Assembly: GCA_964035575.1 (NCBI GenBank)
Contig: OZ037844.1
Coordinates: 1,638,501-1,702,500 of the forward strand
Direction: 5' to 3'
DNA length: 64,000 bases
Origin: Rhynchopus sp. YZ270_cl-10
Lineage: Eukaryota; Euglenozoa; Diplonemea; Diplonemida; Diplonemidae
The translations under genes were made by a program, and so were the position numbers. This document shows, piece after piece, positions 1 to 10,902 of the stretch (positions within the stretch are counted from its first letter, which is position 1; each line of letters begins with the position of its first letter). The notes below the pieces were generated by a model. It had not been told where the DNA came from, ran no database searches, and saw nothing but the letters and a program-made list of their open reading frames with translations.

Positions 1-1033
1 CAGGAAGTCAGAGGTGCATCTGCACCCAAATAATACCCGCAGTAGTGCTCCGAACAGTGGTCGCGCTAATTATGGGAAAAAATGGGGAAAAAATGGATTT
101 CGGGTACGGAAAAACGTTCCTTGAAAAGGTTAGCTGGGGAGGCCCGGAAACCCCGTTTTGTGGCATTTCCGGGCCAATCCCGGCTTGTGGTGGGGTATAT
201 ACGGAAAAATGGACAAAATTTTAGTGACTTAAATTTTCGCAAAATATGAACCCATACTCGTAAACAAGGGTCATTTTCAGGAAAATTCGGAAAATTCCGA
301 GATTTGGAAGCAATTTTTCTCCTGAAAATCAGTGGGTTTTCAGCCCGAAAACATACCGCGATTGGAATTTCCGGAATCCGTCCGCACTGTGGTGGGGTCA
401 CTTTGCCGAAATGGCCAATTTTTTGGTTTTGGTCAAAATCCATGTGGGTAAAGAGGGCCAATGTAAATCCCACAACCAGATTTTCTCTCCCTGATCCTGA
501 CGTCTTGCAACATGAAAATGCGCGAAAACACCGGCATTTGCATTTCCGGAATTCGTCCGTTCTGTGGTGGGGTCAATTTGCCGAAATGGACAAGTTCTTG
601 GTTTTGGTCAAAACCCGTCAGTGTAAGGTAAAGGGGGCAAGTGTTTGCCTGTAGAAACTGGAAGGGAACAGGCAGCGCCGCAGGCGCACGGTAACCAACT
701 TTTTTTTTCTTTTTTTTCTTTTTTTTCCTTTTCTTTTTTCTCCTCTTTCTTTTGACTTTCCGAGCCGATTGCGTTCCACGGCGGGGTCACATGTATATGC
801 AAGTCCACTATGTGGTGGTCTTACTCAACAATATTAGAACTTCTGGTTTCTTAATGAAATCCCCGTACTGCAAAAAAAAAACGTTCCTACCAAAACCCCC
901 AAAAATCCCGGGATGAGGGATGGACTTTAGCGCGAGCCCTGGCTCCGAACCGAGTTTTTTTTTTTTTTTTTTTTTTTTTTGTGAGTTTTTTGCATGCTTT
1001 TTTCTAAATCACGATCGCGATCGGGATTTTGGA
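1..1033. other. non-coding repeat-rich spacer
   Basis: No credible gene is seen. The stretch has two diverged copies (about 346-435 and 523-605) of a unit carrying CTGTGGTGGGGTCA and TTTGCCGAAATGG. Positions 141-175 form a perfect 10-bp-stem inverted repeat, GGCCCGGAAA / TTTCCGGGCC. A poly-T run lies at about 955-980. A segment at 991-1032 containing ATCACGATCGCGATCGGG recurs at 13997-14040. Confidence 0.6.
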
Positions 1034-1704
1034 AAAAAAAAAAAAAAAAAAAAAAACCTGCAGTTGTGCAAATTAGTACATGTGGGTTTGGTATTTTTTC
1101 AGAAGTGGTGCCACCACGTTCCGCAAGGAGCCCGATCTGTCAAAATAAGCACTTTTCAAAAAAAAAAAGTAGCGTACCGTGCGCCTGCAGCGCAGCTAAA
1201 TTACGAGAGGTAGCCTACAGCTCTGTGGCTTCGCCAGAATATTTCATTGTCAAAATATGGGAAGTAAAATTGATGACAATACTTTATTGGGGCGCCGATT
1301 TCCCGCGGTGCGCATTTTCCTGATGAGTAATTACCAACGACAGTGCCATTTTTTCTGGCAACATTTTTATAAATGTTGCGTACCGTGGCTTCGCCAGGAA
1401 CCTTTCGGTGACATGACCGCCGGTTCTTACTTACTATTAATGTACTGAGGTTACTGATCAGAAGGCTGCCACCCACTACGACTTGTGGTTCACCCTCCCC
1501 ACCCGCCCCTCGATTTTGTTCAGAGGGGAGAAAGCGCCTCACTTCGCCGCACTGGCAGGGAGTCGCGCGCGCGAAGCGCGCGCAGCGACCGCTTTTACGG
1601 GGCGAAAGCTCGGGACCCCAAATCACCCCCGTTTGGCCAAAAGGGGGATTGACTAGTGCCCTGCCCCTGCTGGAAAAATTGGAAAAATTGGAAATTTTTT
1701 GGGG

Positions 1705-1735
<31 letters not shown>

Positions 1736-1832
1736 GCGAAAATGCTCAAAAAGCAGGTTTTTTTAGTTTTTTTTTTTTACGATCGGTCACCCCAAATTTT
1801 GGGGAAAAACCACCGATCGGGCGACAAGCATG
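1034..1832 (+). repeat. Repeat A, copy 1 (uninterrupted)
   Basis: About 800 bp, nearly identical to 16018-16739 continued at 19053-19146. The shared part starts at the A-run before CCTGCAGTTGTGCAAATT and ends at GGGCGACAAGCATG. It includes GC-rich micro-hairpins (TGCGCC-type stems, GCGCGCGC-GAA-GCGCGCGC at 1565-1583) and the motif GTACCGTGGCTTCGCCAGGA. It is non-coding. Its value is that it preserves the empty insertion site (GCGC-GAAAAT-GCTC, GAAAAT at 1738-1743) of the element that splits copy 2. A few scattered base differences and one 10-bp length difference separate the copies. Confidence 0.9.
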
Positions 1833-2149
1833 GTTTTTTGTGATAGACAAAAAGTTCCTCCACAATATTCCTGGAAAATATGCGGAGGGCATGCTGAGTA
1901 CAGCCGTTGCGAAAGTGTGCAGTAGAGGGAGAGGGGAGTAACCATTTTTTATTTCATCTTTCATGCAATGTGTTACACCCTCTCAAATGCGTTCTGTTCT
2001 TGAATTGAAAGCACGTAACTCTCATTCTCTTTTCGAATACGGTTTTTTTTTTTTTTGTAGAAGTGTTCACTCAACTTCAATCTTTCCTCCCCCCACTCCG
2101 TGTTGAAAATGGTACCCCTCCCCTTTTGACTCTTATTTGCTTTTGTCAC

Positions 2150-2255
2150 ATGACGGTGAAGTAAATGTGATTTATTTGTGTGGTTTTCACCGTTGGCTTA
2201 CAACGGTGAAAACCACCAACGGAAACACAAGCCAAGTCATTGATTGTTCACTGTC
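2150..2255. mobile_element. MITE-like foldback element, family M1, copy 1
   Basis: About 105 bp. The centre is a perfect hairpin: GTGGTTTTCACCGTTG at 2180-2195, loop GCTTA, complementary arm 2201-2216. Outer ends (GACGGTGAAGTAAATG and, imperfectly, its complement) match the better-preserved copy at 20203-20294. No coding capacity and no clear target-site duplication. Confidence 0.55.
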
Positions 2256-2314
2256 GTGCAAAGCTATAAAGATCCCCCAGAGGGGTTTCCTTAGTGTGTC
2301 CTCTATGCATACCC

Positions 2315-2429
2315 CCGAAGGTGAATACGTATTCGCTCTATATTCGGATCCCAAAATTCTTGGCCCTATATTCAAATCCGAATATAGGGCGAACATAGAA
2401 AACAGGCGACTATGATATTTCACCTTCGG
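2315..2429. mobile_element. MITE-like foldback element, family M2
   Basis: 115 bp bounded by inverted ends CCGAAGGTGAATA and ATATTTCACCTTCGG. An inner inverted pair built on CTATATTCGGAT / ATCCGAATATAG is also present. Non-coding, single copy in the window, target-site duplication not resolved. Confidence 0.55.
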
Positions 2430-3057
2430 AGCACATCTAGGGCGAAGCGCGTTCAACATGTTAACCTCTCCACAAAACCCCTACTTCCGCGATTTTTACC
2501 CCCCTCCCCCCTTTTGTTTAGAATTAACCGTGTCACTTAGAAGTCCACAAAAAGTGTACGTGTTTTGGCCTCGGCCTCAGAGTTGGATGAGTTTTTTTAC
2601 TATCTTGTTTTTTGGCGCAAAGTGATGCACCTTTCTTTGTTCGGGAAAAAAAAATGGTTTTTCGAGGCACTCAAAAGAACTCTGTAATAAAACAGAGAAC
2701 CAGAAGTGACAGGAAATCATACCCGAAAAAAAAAAAAAAATGAAATGAGAATGCATGCCTTGGCAAGGAATACAAAGAGATATTGAAGGAACCGATCCTA
2801 TCTAAAAAAGAAATGCAAAAAGGGAACCATAGTGATACCACACTGCAGTACAACCTACAGATACATCACCACAAAAAAAGCGTAGTTTTTTCCACACAAA
2901 ATCACATTCAAAACCCCCTCTCCCTCTCCCACTCTCTTCTGTGCTAGGAGTCACTGAAGCCACCAAATCGAGCAGTTTTTCCATATTTGTCGGCTCTCGC
3001 TGTAGTGGCTTGCTCGTCCAGATACCTTCTTGTCACTGACTAATAATGCGGTGTTGG

Positions 3058-3117
3058 TCTTCTCTTCCTCTTGTCTTCTTTTGTTTCCTCTTCCCCGTTT
3101 ACGGGTTTACGTCTTAG
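3058..3117 (+). promoter_or_regulatory. polypyrimidine tract and AG acceptor before surface-protein gene 1
   Basis: A C/T-dominated run ends in TTTACGTCTTAG with AG at 3116-3117, directly abutting the ATG at 3118. A second AG at 3160-3161 would instead make the ATG at 3202 the first start codon. The layout is like a (trans-)splice acceptor. Whether it is used is an inference. Confidence 0.4.
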
Positions 3118-6100
3118 ATGGAGGGTGCAAATGCACTGATGAACATGAACAAACCTTACAGACACCTCCCCTCCCCTCTCCGCCCCCTCACGTCCTCCCT
3201 GATGCCGCTCTGCCGTGCTCTCGTGGTGTATGTCGTGACGTTGCTTGTCCACACAGCATCGTCTGGAGGGCCGCCAGTGTTCTTCGACAATGTGTATCCT
3301 GGGTACATGCCCACCGACGCTGTGTGCACGCAGGACGCCATCCACATAGGCGCCGAGGACGAGCTGATCGGGTATGCGGTGGAGGCGTGGGGGCTGGAGG
3401 AGTACACCAGCAGGGTGTTCCCTGGGGTGCTGTCGTGGGTGCTGACGGTGGACGACGAAGGCATTGTGTACGCGATCATGACGCTTGCGTCGGGTCTGCA
3501 GTGGGGTACATTCGATGCGCACGCTGGCTACTCCGGGGACGTGCACAGCATTGCAGGCTCGTCGGGCATACCCTGCACGCAGGCAGAGCACCTGCAGGGC
3601 AACCCCCACGTGGCATACTTCTGCTGTGCGCAGAAGGCCGTCCTCATCGTGGACCGTACACGTGGGAAGATCGGCGTGCTGGACCTGCCGGGCAGTTGTG
3701 TGGACATGGCGCATGACAACACGGGGAAGCTGTACGTGGCCACTGCAGAGGAGGTGCGTGTGTTCGACACGACAAACGCGCTTTTGCCTGAAGAGATCAC
3801 CACAGAGAGGCTCGCACTGCCGGACATCATCGATGTGGACTACAACATAGACCGCCAGAGACTGCTTGTCCTGACCTCGGGGAGTGAGCTGCACCTCTTC
3901 GCAGGTGGGGTGCTGCTCGACACGATGCTGCTCACACAGACAACGGAGAACGTCTGCCTCACAGCAAAGAGTAAGGCCGTCATCCGTGCACCCGACGGCA
4001 CGTACCTCGTCGCTGTGCAGCAGGACACCTTCTCGCTCTTGCCAGGTGTGTGGTACCATGGCCCCGACGGCGACTTCCACAAGATGATGGAGGAGGAGCG
4101 CTTTCTGCTCTACTTCTCAGACATAGAGGTGGATGTGTGGGTGATGGGTGGGCCCGGAACACCTGCACCCAGCACAGTACCTCTTGCCGTTACATTTGCA
4201 CCTGCTTCACCTGCACCTCTAACAATTGCACCCGCCACGCCAGCGCCTGGGACGCAGACCGTACCTCAGACAACAGCACCTGTGACACCTGTACCCATTG
4301 CACCTGCACCTGTAACAAAAATACCTGCAACAGTGACAATTGCGCCAGTGTCATTCGGATCAGCCACACCTGCGCCAACACTGTCGCCAGAGACACCTCC
4401 ACCACTTCCACCGCCACCCACAGCACCCACGACACCCACAGCACCCACAACACCCGCACCACTCGCACCTGTGCTTCCAACGCAACGCAGCATGGCACCA
4501 AAGGCACACGCGCTTCCTACAAGCACCGCACCTTCACTCTCCCCTGTCTTCGTTCCCTCTCGACAACCGACTGCGATACTGCCACAAACCACTCCACCGC
4601 TCGGACGGACACTTCCACCACACTTACCTCTCACGGACACGGCCACACCAACGAACGCGACGTGGGTGGCCCAGCCGCAGTACAGCACACGCGTGGAGCG
4701 CAGCATGGACACCGCGAGGGGGGTGCAGCTGTACACGGCGTCAGCGGCAGCGTCGGTGTCGGTGTTCTCGTCGTCGTCGTCTGCAAGCATGGCGATGCGC
4801 ATGGTGGCGGCAAGCTCGCTGTGCAGGATCCACGAGCCTCTCGGAGCACGTGAGTACCCTGTCCTCATGCACCCCACACAGTGGGTCCTCTACGGTTCGC
4901 AGGCCTCTGGCATGGTGGCAGGCAACTGCATCATCACGCTTCTCTTCTGGCTCCTCATGCACACTGTCGCACGCTGTGCGCACCATGCCACATGCATCCC
5001 CAGCCTCGCCACCTTTGGCCTCTGCCGCTTCCCTTCCGCACCGCTCTTCGTCTTCCAACACCTCCTGCAGGGCACCGCCATGGGTGCCGTCTCGCTCGCC
5101 TTCTACCATCCTACCACACTTCTTTCCATTCTTGGCGGTCTCTGCATCGCGTTTTGTCTTGCGGTGCCTGCTGCTGTGGTGGTCGCTTTGCATCGAGGGG
5201 TTCCTAAGCTGGCCTTCTACATGGATGACACGAGGACCGACGGGAAATGGACGAGAGCGTTCATTGGTCGTGGAGAGTGGGTGAGCACGCGGAGTGGGAA
5301 CCACTTTGCACTTCGCTACGGATCGGTGCTGAAGCCCTTCGCAGAGAGGTGGTCGTGCTACAGTGCTGTGGAGATGTGGTCCAATGTGGCCATCGCTGCT
5401 GTGCAGAGTGCCAACCCCGACAGTCTCATCGCCTGCGGGCACCAGAAGACAGCAGCAGCGCTGATCTGCCTCGTCCTCTTCCTCCTCGAGGTGACGCTGC
5501 TCCCCCACGCACGCAGCCGTGACAACTATCTGGTGGCGGCGCTGCTCGCCTGCCAGACGGCGGCCCTGCTCTTCATGGGGGTCGGGTACTACAAAGAGAA
5601 CACCGCACACTGGGGCTTCGACAGCAGCGCGACGTTCCTGCAGCTGACCGCACTCTGCCTGCTCCTCAAGACCACCTGCGATGCCATAAACGAAGTCTAC
5701 GTGTTCTGTGTCGGACGGCGGGAGCGACTGTTCCGGGAGGCCCTCGGGATCACCGAATGTGACCTGGCCGAGGTGCTGCTGTGCGATGCTGTCTCTGCCC
5801 CTGCGTCTGCATCTGCCTCTCCCTCTGCCTCTGCCTCTGTGTCTCCTTCTGTATCACACCACTCCGACGACATGCAGATGCACGGAAGCAGTGGCATGCT
5901 GCTGACAGACGGCTACGACGAGACGTCACCTCTGCCACGAGGGCGTGGCTCCTCTGTTGGGTTCCCGAATTTGACAGTTTCGTCATTACTGGCATCTGGG
6001 TCGGAGTACAGCTCAGGATCTGCCGTGGGGGGTGAGGCGGCGTCATCAAGCGGGTTGGGTGGGTTGGTGGGTGCTGTGCCGAGACGCAGCACCTTCCACA

Positions 6101-6231
6101 GCAGCGACCTGAATACACCTGTCACCCTCAGCGCACGGCGCCGCAACATGCTCCGTACAACACCCAGCACACCCTTCCTCAGCCCCAAAGCTGCGTCGCA
6201 TCAGAGCCTCGCATTGACGATGCGCTTGTGA
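3118..6231 (+). CDS. Large multi-pass surface protein with Pro/Thr stalk, paralogue 1
   Basis: The 1037-residue frame has no visible intron. The likelier start is Met29 (3202), because MPLCRALVVYVVTLLVHTAS reads as a signal peptide. Order: N-terminal ectodomain (about 3262-4140) with a propeller-like blade motif SCVDMAHDNTGKLYVAT; a Thr/Pro-rich, probably O-glycosylated stalk (about 4155-4690); a C-terminal domain with about six to seven hydrophobic spans (4830-5700) carrying HPTQWVL, LCRFPSAPLFVFQ, LLQGTAMGA and CGHQKT; then a Ser-rich tail. The same signatures occur in the proteins at 7115-10393 and 21306-25112, so they form one family. I do not recognise the membrane domain. The architecture fits a surface sensor or adhesin, but no function is shown. 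It is the first of two tandem paralogues. Confidence 0.85.
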   Translation: MEGANALMNMNKPYRHLPSPLRPLTSSLMPLCRALVVYVVTLLVHTASSGGPPVFFDNVYPGYMPTDAVCTQDAIHIGAEDELIGYAVEAWGLEEYTSRVFPGVLSWVLTVDDEGIVYAIMTLASGLQWGTFDAHAGYSGDVHSIAGSSGIPCTQAEHLQGNPHVAYFCCAQKAVLIVDRTRGKIGVLDLPGSCVDMAHDNTGKLYVATAEEVRVFDTTNALLPEEITTERLALPDIIDVDYNIDRQRLLVLTSGSELHLFAGGVLLDTMLLTQTTENVCLTAKSKAVIRAPDGTYLVAVQQDTFSLLPGVWYHGPDGDFHKMMEEERFLLYFSDIEVDVWVMGGPGTPAPSTVPLAVTFAPASPAPLTIAPATPAPGTQTVPQTTAPVTPVPIAPAPVTKIPATVTIAPVSFGSATPAPTLSPETPPPLPPPPTAPTTPTAPTTPAPLAPVLPTQRSMAPKAHALPTSTAPSLSPVFVPSRQPTAILPQTTPPLGRTLPPHLPLTDTATPTNATWVAQPQYSTRVERSMDTARGVQLYTASAAASVSVFSSSSSASMAMRMVAASSLCRIHEPLGAREYPVLMHPTQWVLYGSQASGMVAGNCIITLLFWLLMHTVARCAHHATCIPSLATFGLCRFPSAPLFVFQHLLQGTAMGAVSLAFYHPTTLLSILGGLCIAFCLAVPAAVVVALHRGVPKLAFYMDDTRTDGKWTRAFIGRGEWVSTRSGNHFALRYGSVLKPFAERWSCYSAVEMWSNVAIAAVQSANPDSLIACGHQKTAAALICLVLFLLEVTLLPHARSRDNYLVAALLACQTAALLFMGVGYYKENTAHWGFDSSATFLQLTALCLLLKTTCDAINEVYVFCVGRRERLFREALGITECDLAEVLLCDAVSAPASASASPSASASVSPSVSHHSDDMQMHGSSGMLLTDGYDETSPLPRGRGSSVGFPNLTVSSLLASGSEYSSGSAVGGEAASSSGLGGLVGAVPRRSTFHSSDLNTPVTLSARRRNMLRTTPSTPFLSPKAASHQSLALTMRL

Positions 6232-7114
6232 GGAGAGGGGGTGGGTGGGTGGGTGGGTGGGTGGTTGGTAGATAGAAAGGTAGGGAGCAAAAGCAAGTTG
6301 TCATTGCCTCAAATGTGTTTACACACATCAGCTTTTGCTTACACAAAGGAAAAAGGTAGCGCTTGGGACTAACTTTCAGATTGTAAACCACGAAATTGAT
6401 GTAGGACTGCATGGTTGGGGTCGGGCTGTTATTTCAAGTCAACTTTCTTTTGTATGCACGCGGAACACATGCCTCTCCGGTGCTTAGAAGCCCGCATACT
6501 CGCATGCCCAGAAAAACGCATGCGGGCCGCTACACCTACACTGCAAACCACCTACACATGTGCCGTTCTGTGCCACGCTCTTCCGGGCTACGCACACTTG
6601 CTTTATTTTGTTCCGTTTATTTTATTCTTGCACGAGGCATATCCAGGGTCAGCTTGCACCCCCCCCTGGACAAATTTTGGGTGCAAAACCCTTTTCTGTA
6701 CATCAAAAAAAAATCCCCCCATTACAAGCTTTCCAAGAGTGACCATCGGTGCGGTACAGCCCCCAAACACAGAGGAAACAAAGAAAGAACATTTACCTAC
6801 CTTTCATTTGCTCAAAAAACTCAAAATCACCGATTTTTTATCAATGAAATGCGTCCAGTCTGACACTAACCGCTCGACCAGCTCCGTCCTTTCACCACAG
6901 CATGCACAACTACTTCCGCCTCTTCCCTCTCCCTCCCCAAACACACCGTTACCATTACCTTCAGAAATTATTATTTCCCCCACACACACCGTTTTTTCTC
7001 TTTTCTTCAAATAGTTTCTTTGAGTCCAAACCTCACACACACCGAGGAACCATCCCATTCTCCACCATTCCCCGCACCTTTCCACGTGGTCGAGGTCCTC
7101 TACTCTATGCCGTA
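6232..7114 (+). promoter_or_regulatory. intergenic region and putative splice acceptor before paralogue 2
   Basis: Opens with a (GGGT)n run right after the stop. It holds a TTATTTCAAGTCAACTTT repeat (about 6430), which recurs at 10672, 39506 and 62127. CACTAAC at 6864-6870 resembles a branch point and lies about 30 nt before a pyrimidine tract ending in CACCACAG (AG at 6899-6900). A further pyrimidine-rich leader precedes the ATG at 7115. No gene otherwise. Confidence 0.45.
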
Positions 7115-10100
7115 ATGCCACTCCGCAACGCTTGCTTGGTTTTGCTGTTTGCCGGGTGTTGTCTTGGCGCGGACCACCCACCTGTCTGGAAGGACGCAAT
7201 ATTCGTGGCTGGGCCCATCTCTGGCGTTGTGGTGCGCAACGGGTGTGTACGCTATGGTATACCAGGGCGCATTGCACAGAGGTGCTACAACGCTGCGACA
7301 GATCTGTGGGAGGACGGCGGCTTCTTGGACATTACAGATGCAGACAACTTCGTCATCGTGGGGGACTGGACCAACACCGTGCGCATCCACCTCGCGTGGA
7401 CCACCCCCACCGCGATGGTGTACGCGAAGTTTGTCGTGAACTCGCCTACATCGCTCTTCCAGGGTATACCCTACACCATTACGGTGTCCACGGTGCAGCC
7501 CTGCCAACGCATCCTTCAGAAGGGCGACTACGCTTTTATATGTTGTGGAGATTTGCTGCATGTTGTGGACGTTAGCGGGTCGACGCCAACGTTCCAAGAG
7601 GTGTCCCTCCCAGCCGCCTGTGTCGACATGGCGCTGGACTACTCCGCACAAAAGCTGTATGTGGCCACTGCGGATAGGGTCTATGCTTACACAACGACGT
7701 CGTCGGTGCCAGGGAAGGACCCGTTGTCTGATCTGTTTGTGTCGGGTGTGGTGGGGTTGGCATATGACTGGGGTGTGAATGGGCTGTTGATGCTGGCGGA
7801 AGATGGAGGTCAGGAGGCTGTGCAGGTGTACAGTGGGTTTTCGCAAGTGGCCAGCATTCACGCACACAGCAGAGAGCGGCTTGTTGCCTTTGAGGATGAT
7901 AGCATCTTCACGTATGAGCAGGACGGTAACATGTTTATGTACACAGCGTCGTCGACAGACATTGTGAGCGAAGGGAAGCTTGCGGATGACGTCTGGGGCA
8001 AGGACGACAAAGGTGCTATGAGCGGTATGGCGGTGTTCGGAGAGTGGTACGTGCTCTACCAAGCCAATGTGCTGTGGTTCTACCGCTGTGAGGGTGGCAC
8101 GCAGGCGCCCACGGCTGAGCCCACAGCGGTGCCGCCAACAGCAGTACCGACGGCAGTGCCAACAGCCGTGCCCACAGCCGTGCCCACAGCCGTGCCCACA
8201 GCCGTGCCCACAGCAGTGCCCACAGCAGTGCCTACAGCGGTACCGACAGCAGTGCCAACAGCAGTGCCTACAGCGGTACCGACAGCAGTACCGACGGCAG
8301 CACCAACAGCAGTACCAACAGCAGTACCAACGGCAGTGCCAACAGCGGTGCCAACGGCAGTACCAACAGCAGTGCCAACAGCGGTGCCAACAGCGGTGCC
8401 AACAGCAGTGCCAACAGCAGTGCCAACAGCGGTGCCCACAGCGGTACCAACAGCAGTACCGACGGCAGCACCAACAGCAGTACCAACAGCAGTGCCTACA
8501 TCGCCACCAGCAACGCAATCACCACCCACACCGGCACCAGCCACGTCATCACCACCAACAGAGTCGCCTCCAACACCTTCGCCAGACACGTCGTCACCAC
8601 CGACGCCATCTCCGCCAACGTCTGCACCACTGACGGCGTCACCCCCGACACTGGTGCCCGCAACACCTGCACCACTGACAGCGTCGCCAACAGCGCCGAC
8701 TGCAGCACCGTTGACACCTTCGCCAGCATCAACCACTGTGCCATCAACGCTTCCGTCAACGTCTTCTTCACCACCTCTGTCGCCCGCAACGCCTGCACCG
8801 GAAACATCTTCACCGACATCGCTTACGTGGAGCCCGGGCATGCCGCCAACGTCACTACCAACATCTGCACCACGTACACCTGCACCACCTACACCATCCC
8901 CTCGAACACCTACCACATCACCCACATCACCCACATCACCCACATCACCCACATCACCCACATCACCCACAACCCCTCTGCCCGTCTTCCTCCCTGCCCC
9001 CACCACGGCCACACCTACTGCAGTACCCTCGCCGTATGCAGCACTGACCGCCACCGACACACAGGTTGCCAAGGCTGGCGACACTGCGGAGGGCGTGGGC
9101 CAGGCTGCAGGGGTAGGGGCACTGGCCGGTGCCGGTGCTGCTGCTGGCCCGGCACTGCGCCTGGCGTTGTCGGGACGGCCTTGTGTGCCAGGGTTTCTGG
9201 CGACGGAACGGCGCTACCCTCGAGCAATGAACCCTACGCAGTGGGAGGTGCTCGACTCATATGCAGCAGGGATGGTGCTGGGCAACAGCCTCATCACGCT
9301 GGCATTCTCGCTCATCATGACAGCCTTGGTCAAGGCGACGTCGTGCTTTAAGCGCTTCGAAAATATAGACACGTTGGGTCTCTGTCGGTTCCCTTCTGCA
9401 CCGCTGTTTGTGTTTCAGTTTTTATTGCAGGGAACTGCGCTGGGAGCGGCGGAGCTGGTGTTGTACCCACCTTCCACCGAAACCTTCGTGCTCGGTTTGG
9501 TGGCGATGATGATATGCATTGCGGTGCCGTGCTGGGTGCTGTGGGAGGTTTCTGTTGGGGTGCCTGAGAGAGCATTTTTCACGAGAGATTCACACACCAT
9601 TTGCCGGCCGTGGTTGAGGGCTTTTGTGGGTGGAGGGGAGTGGGTGGGTGTGTCGGCAGCACAGCGTTGGCCACGACGTTACGCATCGGTGCTGCTCCCA
9701 TATCGACAGAGGTGGGCATGCTTTGCTGTGGTCGAGATGGCCGCCAGCATCGCCATCGCAGGGATACAGGCAACTGCTCCGGATACCCCCACTGCATGTG
9801 GCCACCAGAAGCTCTGCTCTGCGCTCGTCTTCCTCATCCTGCTCCTCGCTGAGGTCTTCACCCGCCCGCAATGCCGCCCGCGAGACTGCTACCTGCTGAC
9901 GTGCCTGCTGTTGGTGCAGACGCTTGCCATGGCGTTCTTCGCAGCAGGGTACTACCTGCACGACCCAGACCACGCCACATTCGACATAGCGGCAACATTG
10001 TTGATGGCAGCAGCCGGGCTCATTATGGTCAAGGTCGTGCTCGATTTGGGAAGCGAGGTGTACGTCTTCGCTACAGGGCGACGGCTGAGGCTGCAGAAGG

Positions 10101-10393
10101 AGGTAGAGGGCGAGAGTGTGCTCCGGGTCGATTGCCCTGTCGGTGCTGTGGACACCCTAAGCACACCCGGCACACTCGCCGTCGAGGAGATGACGCTGCT
10201 GGACGTCGACCCAGGCATGCCCTTAGCAACAGGGGCATCGCTCTACGTGCCCTCGCTATCGAGCTACCCGAGCTACGTCCTCGGAGGCAGTACTGTGGGG
10301 CCACGTAGTGTTGACGGTACAGTTGAACGCACGCTGTCGGGGGGAGGCAGCAGGCTATTGCCCCAAGGGAGAGGTGGGCTCTTTCTGCTGTAG
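7115..10393 (+). CDS. Large multi-pass surface protein with PTAV-repeat stalk, paralogue 2
   Basis: The frame is open from 6902, but the ATG at 7115 gives a clear signal peptide (MPLRNACLVLLFAGCCLGA), leaving 1092 residues. The ectodomain (about 7175-8090) has the blade motif ACVDMALDYSAQKLYVATAD shared with its paralogues. The stalk (about 8095-9060) starts with about 33 PTAV/PTAA/PTVP-type units, then PTPSP-like and TSP units. The membrane domain (about 9200-10090) repeats the family signatures HPTQW as [27 protein letters not shown] and CGHQK. The cytoplasmic tail is short. It follows paralogue 1 on the same strand about 0.9 kb downstream, indicating tandem duplication. The stalk is coded by nearly pure 12-bp DNA repeats, so its length is probably variable. 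Function unrecognised. Confidence 0.87.
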   Translation: MPLRNACLVLLFAGCCLGADHPPVWKDAIFVAGPISGVVVRNGCVRYGIPGRIAQRCYNAATDLWEDGGFLDITDADNFVIVGDWTNTVRIHLAWTTPTAMVYAKFVVNSPTSLFQGIPYTITVSTVQPCQRILQKGDYAFICCGDLLHVVDVSGSTPTFQEVSLPAACVDMALDYSAQKLYVATADRVYAYTTTSSVPGKDPLSDLFVSGVVGLAYDWGVNGLLMLAEDGGQEAVQVYSGFSQVASIHAHSRERLVAFEDDSIFTYEQDGNMFMYTASSTDIVSEGKLADDVWGKDDKGAMSGMAVFGEWYVLYQANVLWFYRCEGGTQAPTAEPTAVPPTAVPTAVPTAVPTAVPTAVPTAVPTAVPTAVPTAVPTAVPTAVPTAVPTAVPTAAPTAVPTAVPTAVPTAVPTAVPTAVPTAVPTAVPTAVPTAVPTAVPTAVPTAVPTAAPTAVPTAVPTSPPATQSPPTPAPATSSPPTESPPTPSPDTSSPPTPSPPTSAPLTASPPTLVPATPAPLTASPTAPTAAPLTPSPASTTVPSTLPSTSSSPPLSPATPAPETSSPTSLTWSPGMPPTSLPTSAPRTPAPPTPSPRTPTTSPTSPTSPTSPTSPTSPTTPLPVFLPAPTTATPTAVPSPYAALTATDTQVAKAGDTAEGVGQAAGVGALAGAGAAAGPALRLALSGRPCVPGFLATERRYPRAMNPTQWEVLDSYAAGMVLGNSLITLAFSLIMTALVKATSCFKRFENIDTLGLCRFPSAPLFVFQFLLQGTALGAAELVLYPPSTETFVLGLVAMMICIAVPCWVLWEVSVGVPERAFFTRDSHTICRPWLRAFVGGGEWVGVSAAQRWPRRYASVLLPYRQRWACFAVVEMAASIAIAGIQATAPDTPTACGHQKLCSALVFLILLLAEVFTRPQCRPRDCYLLTCLLLVQTLAMAFFAAGYYLHDPDHATFDIAATLLMAAAGLIMVKVVLDLGSEVYVFATGRRLRLQKEVEGESVLRVDCPVGAVDTLSTPGTLAVEEMTLLDVDPGMPLATGASLYVPSLSSYPSYVLGGSTVGPRSVDGTVERTLSGGGSRLLPQGRGGLFLL
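8106..8506 (+). repeat. coding 12-bp tandem repeat (PTAV stalk)
   Basis: About 33 in-frame copies of a CCAACAGCAGTG-like 12-mer, differing mostly at third positions, encode the PTAV repeats of paralogue 2. A second in-frame array of 9-bp CCCACATCA units follows at about 8911-8968. Confidence 0.85.
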
Positions 10394-10560
10394 CATTTTT
10401 TTCCTGTCCAGCGTGTGCGGTGAGGACGTTTGCACTGTTAAAAATGTCTTTCCCTGAAGGGTTTGAAATGCTTAGATAGCAGGGCTGTCTCAGGTCGACT
10501 CTTTGTTTTGTTTATTTTATCGGTGTTTTTTGTGTACGAGAGAGGTCATTTTGTTTTGCA

Positions 10561-10600
10561 AAGGTGACGAAGCATGAGAGGCTTCGGGTCATCTTAAAAA
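10561..10600 (+). repeat. hairpin family H1, member a
   Basis: GTGAC then stem CGAAGC (10568-10573), loop ATGAGAG, stem GCTTCG (10581-10586), then GGTCATCTTA and a T-rich run. Same layout as 26681-26715 and 40155-40190, with different but still paired stem bases. Confidence 0.6.
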
Positions 10601-10902
10601 CTTTTCTTTTGTTTGCACATATCAACTTCACTTTGTTTTTCGCCAAGGTACACTGTCACGAGAGGGCTTTGTATTTCAAGTCAGCTCTTTGTTTTCGAGG
10701 ATGGCCGCACACCATCCTTCAATATTTTGTTCAGCTTTTCAACCCAAACCCAATAACGATCATATTTTTCTCGGAGCCGAAGACTCATTTGAGATGCGTA
10801 GAGACTAAACAAACGAAAGCATTCGGCTGTATCTTAACAAATTTTCTCTTCCTTGATTTTTTTCTCTTTTACTAACGCTTTTATTTAGTGCACCCTATTA
10901 TA

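Larger units (their letters stand above)
1833..3117. other. intergenic region with small inverted-repeat elements
   Basis: No gene is supported. It contains two small foldback elements (about 2150-2255 and 2315-2429, listed separately) and A/T runs. Just before the first surface-protein gene is a pyrimidine-rich tract (3058-3117) ending in AG. Confidence 0.6.

Noticed and set aside
3040-4080. Antisense and alternative-frame ORFs inside the surface-protein, NOT1 and retroelement genes
   Set aside because: Shadows of GC-rich coding sequence. They show no signal peptide, domain or conservation between the three paralogues.
10869-10890. TACTAAC ... TTTAG as an intron end of paralogue 2
   Set aside because: It lies after the stop codon, and no donor or following coding exon is seen. 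Kept only as a note.
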